From Carex sylvatica (lineage: Eukaryota > Streptophyta > Magnoliopsida > Poales > Cyperaceae), in assembly GCA_964058845.1 (NCBI GenBank), contig CAXKVR010000153.1:1-18740 (forward strand): a DNA stretch of 18,740 nucleotides, read 5' to 3'. The notes under the pieces are model-generated. The model made no database searches, was not told the DNA's origin, and worked only from the letters and a program-made list of their open reading frames with translations. Made by a program: the position numbers and the translations under genes. Positions 16,215 to 18,740 of the stretch are shown here, piece after piece (position 1 is the first letter of the stretch; each line of letters begins with the position of its first letter).

Positions 16215-16520
16215 TGTTAAGAAAGAATAATATCAGCCTCAGAATATTATTCATCATAGGCTAACTTAGGCAACAAATCAAGCTAGCCTCAAATTGATAG
16301 CTGTCAAGCTATAATTAGTACCCAGCTAGATTCTTGTAATTAGGTAATAATTAAGATGTAATTAGGCAACATATTCTGCCAATACAAAATAGGAAGTAGC
16401 CAAATAGCTAGTAGTATAATTTAGGCTTATATATACACCCATGTACAGAACATGTAATTAATTAGAAAAAATAATCAAGAACAATTGTTCATCATGTTCT
16501 CTACTCTTTAAATTTCCACA
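16215..16520 (+). repeat. 3' LTR of copia element
   Basis: 306 bp, TGTTAAGAAAG to TTTCCACA, the same length as the 5' LTR, with 12 substitutions. The TATATATA box is at 16428-16435. It is followed by the target duplication ATGTC. Confidence 0.95.
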
Positions 16521-16525
16521 ATGTC

Positions 16526-18516
16526 AAACAGTGTATTATGTTTACCACCAAGCAAACCAGGCCAGGTGATTCGATCACCATGAGTGCCTTTTTATTCGAA
16601 TATATCAAATATCGACTGCTATTTAGCACAATCAAATTTGTTATTATGTTGAATGACATGTATTAAAATTTACTCTTGAGATTAAACACTCTTTGCAACA
16701 ATTTGAGAAATCTATTTAGCTATTTTTTCATATGCTGCGAAGAATAAATAGGATCAAATTATATGTCAAGATGTCTATCTCAAGGAGTTGCATATTGAAA
16801 CGCTAGTACATCAAAGAGAGTAATATAATAGCGACAACTTATCAAATTTTATTTTTGCAACTAAGTTCCAATTAAGAAATAGAAGAAAAATTACTAAAGC
16901 AGCACGACTTACTATTTTCATGCTTAATTTGAGGCTTCAGTCAATTTGACCAAATTTTGTAAAATAACATAACACTTCCAAATATTGCAAGGTTGAACAC
17001 AGAAGTAAGAAATGTGCTTAGTACTGCATAACGTATAGTTATTTCATCTGACTAAAATCTAGAAAATAGACCTAAAATTTTAAATGAGTTAACGACAAAT
17101 AATTTATTTTTAATTCGTTCAATCCTTCTAGTAGCATATCAACGCTTCAATCATGCACGAATCTTAAACAAAACTGACAGCAGAGAAGTAAAGTTTCACC
17201 CTAGCTATACTTTAATTATATTTTATAAGAGGGAGAGGAATCACATGACAATTGTTTATATTGACAGTTGACATTTTTTTTACATCAACATGAAACAAAA
17301 ACAAAATTAAAAATAATATGGATAGCTTAAAATAATAATTTAATTTGAGTGTTCTTCGGTAATCTACAAATACAATAAGTATTATCAATTTTAATCCATT
17401 AAAATTTACAATAATTGATAAATGATAAACACACAAAATTTCAATTACGGCAGTTCCAAAAATTAAATTATACTTTTTTTGACAATTATCAATATTGTCA
17501 AAATAAATCAGAAACAAAGTTTGGTATAACTAGAAATTAGTTTGATTATCTTACAATGATTTAAATATTAAAAAAAATATATAGTTCATTTTTATATTAC
17601 ATCAAATTATATAGTCTGCCTCTTTGGATGGTCCAGATCAGAGAATTCTATAACTTTATTGGAATATGAAAATAACTCTTTAATATTAATTTTATATATT
17701 GACCATATAATTTCCGTGTAAAAATACCATCTAAATTAATAAAAAATTGTAAATGTATTATCAATTATTTGGATAGAACATTTATTAAATTTAAGTCAAC
17801 TTAAAATTTAGTTGTATCTATTGTAGAATCATTATACCCAGCCAATATATATTTTACATTTTTTTTAATGAAAAACAAATTACTTTCAAACCAATTCAAA
17901 CTTGATATCACATATACTTAAGAAGAAAAAAACAAATCTATAAATTTAACTTTTAATTTGAATATTATTTTGCAAGATATCAAATGAATATCGATAAAAG
18001 TTGAGTACACAAAGTATCCTTATTTTGAGATAAATTAGTAGATGTATTTTTTTTTCAAAAAAGGCTAGAGTCTATTTCATTGTTGAAATTAAATAATTAC
18101 AAAAAATAGTAGATGATTTTACAATTGATTTCCTCGATATTTGCAAATGTCTTTCATTATTGATCTCCAAATTAGTAAAGATGATAAAGCTAAACACTAT
18201 GATATGTAATTTAGAAACTCACTGATATTTTTCTTGCATTGTAATACAACAAACTTTCTTGTATTTTTCTTGCACAGTCTCTTGCATATTTACAATTTCG
18301 CAAATGTGCATAATGTTAATCATTTAAATAATACTCTTATGATATTAAATAAATATAATATAAAATTTGAATGCACGTTTAAAAATTATCTTAAAAATAA
18401 AATTACTAACAATTTCTGTGTCCTGAAAAAAGAAAAATTATTGACCTCCGTTTGCTCAACTTGTATCTGCCTCCACTAACAGTTGATGTTAAAGAATAAC
18501 ATGATAATTAACAAAT
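16526..18516. other. AT-rich intergenic DNA, no gene seen
   Basis: Open frames here are short, rich in Lys/Asn/Ile/Phe and lack any domain pattern. A small hairpin (TTTGACAAT / ATTGTCAAA, about 17478-17502) is the only structure noticed. No element termini, LTRs or RNA genes were recognised. Confidence 0.5.
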
Positions 18517-18572
18517 GAAAGGTCAGCAATTTTTTTTTTTTTCTTTTTTTTAGAGGAAAGAAAGGTCAGCAA
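18517..18572 (-). mobile_element. Minute poly-A retroposition-like scar with 13-bp duplication
   Basis: GAAAGGTCAGCAA occurs exactly at 18517-18529 and 18560-18572. Between them are about 22 T's with one C, then AGAGGAAA. On the minus strand this is a few bases followed by a poly-A tail, flanked by a 13-bp target duplication, as left by LINE-type target-primed insertion with extreme 5' truncation. A slippage-type duplication is the alternative. Nothing further is recognised to 18740. Confidence 0.55.
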
Positions 18573-18740
18573 ATGATGAGACGAAAATTAATTTGGATTG
18601 CCAAAAAAGGACCAAGGTTGTGGCCAAACAATACTTGATGTCTTGATATGTAAATAGTATAAGCGTCAGCAATGACAGTAGCAATAGCCCGTGTTCATGA
18701 TCTAAGCCACCTTGTCCAGAATTATTATTATTTTATTTTT

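Larger units (their letters stand above)
14654..16520 (+). mobile_element. Ty1/copia LTR retrotransposon, internally deleted (1867 bp)
   Basis: Two 306-bp LTRs (TG...CA) enclose a 1255-bp interior with primer-binding site, reverse transcriptase, RNase H and polypurine tract in the copia order. ATGTC is duplicated exactly at 14649-14653 and 16521-16525, so the element inserted as a unit. Gag, protease and integrase are missing: the primer site runs straight into the start of the reverse transcriptase region. Intact copia elements are usually several kilobases. The domain order leaves no integrase between RT and the 3' LTR, which excludes a gypsy element. It is non-autonomous and carries several stop codons. 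Confidence 0.95.

Noticed and set aside
14654..16520. Solo LTR pair, TRIM, or gypsy-type element
   Set aside because: Copia-type RT and RNase H are clearly present between the LTRs, with no integrase after RNase H, so it is a copia deletion derivative.
17212..18479. Two open frames of 101 and 81 codons in the right-hand AT-rich region
   Set aside because: Their composition is that expected from AT-rich DNA, and no motif, promoter or homology pattern is visible.

Overview
The window is nuclear DNA of a flowering plant. It holds two intact single-exon family-1 UDP-glycosyltransferase (UGT) genes in AT-rich intergenic DNA full of transposable elements: a Ty1/copia retrotransposon, hAT- and Mutator-type MITEs, and a LINE fragment. 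No rRNA, canonical tRNA, CRISPR or prokaryotic features are seen. The lineage below 'angiosperm' cannot be fixed from the sequence alone.

Layout. 1-4080: intergenic DNA with A/T microsatellites, a GTTCGG-ended MITE candidate (1205-1594), a hAT MITE with near-perfect 8-bp target duplication (1821-2272), a decayed inverted copy of the same family (2320-2625), the first of three copies of an unrecognised repeat block (A, 2621-2820) and a small hairpin (3746-3884). 4084-5622: TATA box and UGT gene 1 (+). 5623-7628: a Mutator-type MITE (6293-6503), a LINE reverse-transcriptase relic (6560-6760, -) and an insertion-like segment (7097-7628). 7660-9331: hAT elements, one nested in the terminal repeat of another, followed 10 bp later by a third. 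9340-10803: block copies B and C, with B split by two MITEs. 12072-13484: UGT gene 2 (-), with a 60-bp palindromic mini-MITE 175 bp upstream of its ATG. 14654-16520: a deletion-derivative copia element with both LTRs and target duplications. 16526-18740: AT-rich DNA with no gene seen and one minute retroposition-like scar (18517-18572).

Function. Both UGTs have the catalytic His/Asp pair and a 44-residue PSPG donor-binding box ending in Gln, with Trp at position 22. This predicts UDP-glucose transfer to small phenolic acceptors in the cytosol. Their N-termini (MKE..VVLY) and overall pattern look like the UGT88 group (flavonoid, chalcone and anthocyanidin glucosyltransferases), but family assignment is by eye. 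They converge across about 6.4 kb and are diverged paralogues (roughly half identical by eye, higher near the PSPG box), so this may be part of a UGT cluster. Gene 1 has an unusual Asn-to-Ser change in the PSPG box.

The most informative structure outside the genes is the A/B/C repeat block. Comparing copies gives 'empty sites' that define several insertions independently of their terminal repeats. I found no convincing wholly new biological system. The notable points are a nested transposon landscape, a PSPG variant, and a copia deletion that leaves reverse transcriptase in frame with an ATG made at the LTR/primer-site junction.
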